Positions 23,720 to 26,107 of a stretch of DNA of 26,107 bases are shown here, in pieces (the stretch's first letter is position 1; each line of letters opens with the position of its first letter). Below the pieces are notes generated by a model, which did not search any database, was not told the DNA's origin, and worked only from the letters and a program-made list of their open reading frames with translations. This stretch comes from Coprococcus sp. (GTDB lineage Bacteria > Bacillota > Clostridia > Lachnospirales > Lachnospiraceae), in contig JAEDGN010000035.1 in the NCBI GenBank assembly GCA_016297495.1, positions 1-26,107 on the forward strand, written 5' to 3'. The translations under genes were made by a program, and so were the position numbers.

Positions 23720-24433
23720 ATGGAACAGCAAACAATATTAATTGTTGATGATGACAGGGAGATTGTCCGTGTTATTGCGAAGATACTGGAACTGGAGGGC
23801 TACAGGACACTGAAAGCCTACGATGGACTGGAGGCTTTGGATATGTTGGTGGGGAATACAGTTCATCTTATAATGATCGATATCATGATGCCGAAGATGA
23901 ATGGACTGGCAGCTGTTATGAAGATCAGGGAGACCAACAATATCCCGATTATCATTCTGTCTGCCAAGACAGAAGAAACGGATAAAGTACTTGGCCTTTC
24001 CATGGGAGCAGATGATTATATCAGTAAACCTTTTAATACTCAGGAAATGATTGCCCGGGTGAAAGCGCAGCTTCGCCGTTATATACGGCTGGGGGCCATG
24101 AATTCTGATGTGATGCAGGATAGTATCCGTATTGGTGATCTGGTTTTGAACAAGCATGCCAAAGAGCTGAGTGTTAGCGGAGAGACGATTCATCTGACGG
24201 CAACAGAGTATAAGATTATGGAATTACTGATGAGTAATCCGGGACGTGTTTTCCCGGCTGAGGAAATCTATGAAAGGGTCTGGCAGGAGCCGGCATATTC
24301 TGTCGAGAATACGGTCATGGTGCATATTCGGCGTATCCGTGAAAAGATTGAGATCAATCCGAAGCAGCCGAAGTATTTGAAGGTGGTGTGGGGCATTGGA
24401 TATAAAATTGAAAAAGATGAAAAACGGTATTAG
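23720..24433 (+). CDS. OmpR-family response regulator
   Basis: A 237-residue two-component regulator. The receiver domain (1-118) has the acidic pocket DDD (10-12), phospho-acceptor Asp54 in MIDIMMP, a Ser/Thr switch position in LSAKTEE and Lys103 in SKPF. The C-terminal winged helix (about 135-230) contains LTATEYKIMELLMSNPGRVF and ENTVMVHIRRIREKI, the OmpR/PhoB recognition region, ending VVWGIGYKIE. It resembles VanR-like regulators of Clostridia, but resemblance alone does not show glycopeptide response. GAGGGGCGGG precedes the ATG. The kinase gene overlaps its end. Confidence 0.93.
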   Translation: MEQQTILIVDDDREIVRVIAKILELEGYRTLKAYDGLEALDMLVGNTVHLIMIDIMMPKMNGLAAVMKIRETNNIPIIILSAKTEETDKVLGLSMGADDYISKPFNTQEMIARVKAQLRRYIRLGAMNSDVMQDSIRIGDLVLNKHAKELSVSGETIHLTATEYKIMELLMSNPGRVFPAEEIYERVWQEPAYSVENTVMVHIRRIREKIEINPKQPKYLKVVWGIGYKIEKDEKRY

Positions 24434-26003
24434 CAGGACAGCGGGATGGTTTATTTTAGCTGTCCTTTCCGTCAATCTGTTTTTGACAATAGGTGTGGCG
24501 GATATGTCGGGCAGTACTTTTGTTGGTGACATTGCAGCCTATGTCTCTATTATTGTAATGATATTATCCTGTGTGATGCTGGGATTAAATATAAAAAAGA
24601 GTGATGAGGAACTGAAACTGTTTCGTCTGGTGGATCCGCTCAAAACAGACAGCCTGCTTGTACTTATAACTTTTGTGGTAATAGGCATCTGCTGTCTGCT
24701 GGGAGGCATCATATCTACATACCATGGCTGGATATGGATGAATGACGGATATTCTACGCCTGCTTTTAAAATTGCCATTTTTGTTTTGCTGGTTCCGGAA
24801 ACCTTTGCAGCTGTACTGTGTTATGCTGTGATTGTCCGGAGATTTAAAAATCCGGAGAAGCGGAAGAATCTGTGGATTACTTCCAGGCTTCCAAAGAGAA
24901 AACCAAAAGAAAAAAAAGTACGTGTAAAAAAAGAATTTATTCTTCACAGGCTGAAACATCAATGCCAGGAGAAAGTGGCGGCCTGGAAGGCGAATTACGA
25001 GAAAGCATATGATTATGAGAAAAAACAGATGATACGCACAGCTGTTTTTTCAGGTATTAATATTCTTATTATTTTTGGGTTACTCTTCTCATATTCGCGA
25101 TTCTGGATGATCATTCTGTTAATCGTTGAAATTGCTTTTTTTATAGGACAGAGAGAGTTTTATCACGATGTGGGACAGATCATTGGAGAACTTCATCATT
25201 TGTCTGAGGGAGAGGAAATTCTGCCGGTGGCTGTTGCAGAGTCATCGCCGCTCTATGAGGCGGCTTGTGATTTGGATAAAGTCAACGAGAGTCTGGATCT
25301 CAGTGTAAAGCGCCAAATGAAAAGTGAGCAGATGAAGGTGGATCTGATCACCAATGTTTCTCATGACCTGAAGACACCTCTGACTTCCATTATTGGTTAT
25401 ATCGATCTTCTGAAAAAAGAAGAAATGTCTCCGGAGGCTCAGGACTATGTCAATATCATTTCTTCAAAATCCGAACATCTGAAGGAAATGATACAGGATC
25501 TGTTTGAGATATCCAAGGCTACCAGCGGTAATGCGGAGCTTGTCATGGAAAAACTGGATATGGTGAAGCTGCTGGAACAGACGTTGGGGGATATGGAAGA
25601 CAGGATCAGCAGCAGCGGGCGCATCATACGTACTGATTTTTCTGAAAAGCCTCTTTATATCAGCGGTGATGGCAGGAGACTGTACAGGGTTTATCAGAAT
25701 CTTCTTGAGAATGCGCTAAAATATTCTCTGGATGGTACCCGGATTTATGTGGATGCTGAACTGGAAGATCAGAAAGTTGTTACGACCATCAAGAATATTG
25801 CTGCCTATGAGATGGACTTTACTCCTGATAAAATAGTAGAGCGTTTTCAGCGGGGAGATGTAAACCGGACAACAGAAGGCCATGGGCTGGGTCTTGCAAT
25901 TGCAAAAAGCTTTTCTGAAGCCTGCGGGGGCCAACTGGATATTGTTATTGATGGAGATATGTTTAAAGCCATTATCCAATATCCGATGTATAGAGAACTA
26001 TAA
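24417..26003 (+). CDS. Membrane sensor histidine kinase
   Basis: The 528-residue partner of the preceding regulator. About four hydrophobic helices fill residues 8-140. A long basic cytoplasmic-looking loop (about 142-200, rich in Lys/Arg) follows, then two more helices (about 207-245). The HisKA domain has phospho-acceptor His316 in NVSHDLKTPL. The ATPase domain has the N-box QNLLENALKY (427-436) and G-box GHGLGL (488-493), both complete. ATG 24417 overlaps the regulator by 17 bp; its ribosome binding site is weak. A TTG at 24396 is an alternative. The signal is unknown; no large extracellular domain exists, so it may sense something within or at the membrane. Confidence 0.9.
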   Translation: MKNGISRTAGWFILAVLSVNLFLTIGVADMSGSTFVGDIAAYVSIIVMILSCVMLGLNIKKSDEELKLFRLVDPLKTDSLLVLITFVVIGICCLLGGIISTYHGWIWMNDGYSTPAFKIAIFVLLVPETFAAVLCYAVIVRRFKNPEKRKNLWITSRLPKRKPKEKKVRVKKEFILHRLKHQCQEKVAAWKANYEKAYDYEKKQMIRTAVFSGINILIIFGLLFSYSRFWMIILLIVEIAFFIGQREFYHDVGQIIGELHHLSEGEEILPVAVAESSPLYEAACDLDKVNESLDLSVKRQMKSEQMKVDLITNVSHDLKTPLTSIIGYIDLLKKEEMSPEAQDYVNIISSKSEHLKEMIQDLFEISKATSGNAELVMEKLDMVKLLEQTLGDMEDRISSSGRIIRTDFSEKPLYISGDGRRLYRVYQNLLENALKYSLDGTRIYVDAELEDQKVVTTIKNIAAYEMDFTPDKIVERFQRGDVNRTTEGHGLGLAIAKSFSEACGGQLDIVIDGDMFKAIIQYPMYREL

Positions 26004-26026
26004 AATCATATTCGAATCTGTTGTCC

Positions 26027-26055
26027 TTGTAAAAATACATTTTTTTTGCTATAAT
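26027..26055 (+). promoter_or_regulatory. Sigma-A promoter at right edge
   Basis: TTGTAA (26027-26032), 17-nt spacer, perfect TATAAT (26050-26055), with a start expected near 26062. It shows that the gene entering at the right edge is transcribed separately from the kinase. No terminator was found after the kinase. Confidence 0.8.
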
Positions 26056-26090
26056 AAATGAAAAAATTGGCATAGAGCTGTGAGGCAGGG

Positions 26091-26107
26091 ATGAATATAT
26101 GGAAACA
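26091..26107 (+). CDS. Start of a further gene (cut at window edge)
   Basis: GAGGCAGGG (26082-26090) follows the promoter and is followed by ATG at 26091 and another, in a different frame, at 26099. Spacing favours 26099 slightly if AGGG is the ribosome binding site, and 26091 if GAGG is. Only a few codons are visible, so nothing can be said about the product. Confidence 0.4.

Overview
The window looks like a chromosomal segment from a Gram-positive anaerobe of the Clostridia, most probably Lachnospiraceae. This is inferred from moderate-to-low GC, strong AGGAGG ribosome binding sites, an Rnf complex in the order C-D-G-E-A-B, a standalone MsmX-type ATPase next to a CdaR/PucR-type regulator, and an FMN-riboswitch-controlled riboflavin operon. 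Every convincing gene is on the + strand. No rRNA, tRNA, transposon, prophage or CRISPR array was seen.

Layout. (1) 1-5619: the end of a nusA-infB type translation operon: infB (cut at the left edge, with a 39-bp tandem repeat in its N-terminal region), rbfA, nrnA-like DHH phosphoesterase, truB and ribF, packed with overlaps and closed by an intrinsic terminator. (2) 5647-7911: a two-gene unit encoding a putative DNA-repair radical SAM protein and its partner (TIGR03916/TIGR03915-type). It has its own sigma-A promoter, bracketed by two identical LexA-type operators (GAACATATGTTT). This is the most interesting part of the window. (3) 7940-10159: maf and an overlapping gene of unknown function behind a good promoter. 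(4) 10227-14123: a riboflavin biosynthesis operon, ribD-ribE-ribBA-ribH, behind a strong promoter, an FMN riboswitch and two successive intrinsic terminators. (5) 14304-16727: an MsmX-like sugar-ABC ATPase gene preceded by nested inverted repeats, a terminator, then a CdaR-like regulator. (6) 16795-23019: apbE (FMN transferase lipoprotein) followed by rnfCDGEAB and a strong terminator. (7) 23067-26003: a PAP2 phosphatase, an OmpR-family response regulator and a histidine kinase. The window ends with a strong promoter and the first codons of another gene.

How the genes work together: the rib operon makes riboflavin and ribF converts it to FMN and FAD. ApbE is expected to attach FMN covalently to RnfG and RnfD, and Rnf couples ferredoxin:NAD+ electron transfer to ion pumping. 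Flavin supply and a major flavin user therefore lie within about 20 kb. The SOS-like control of the radical SAM pair gives a specific, testable role for a gene pair whose biochemical function is, as far as I know, not established.
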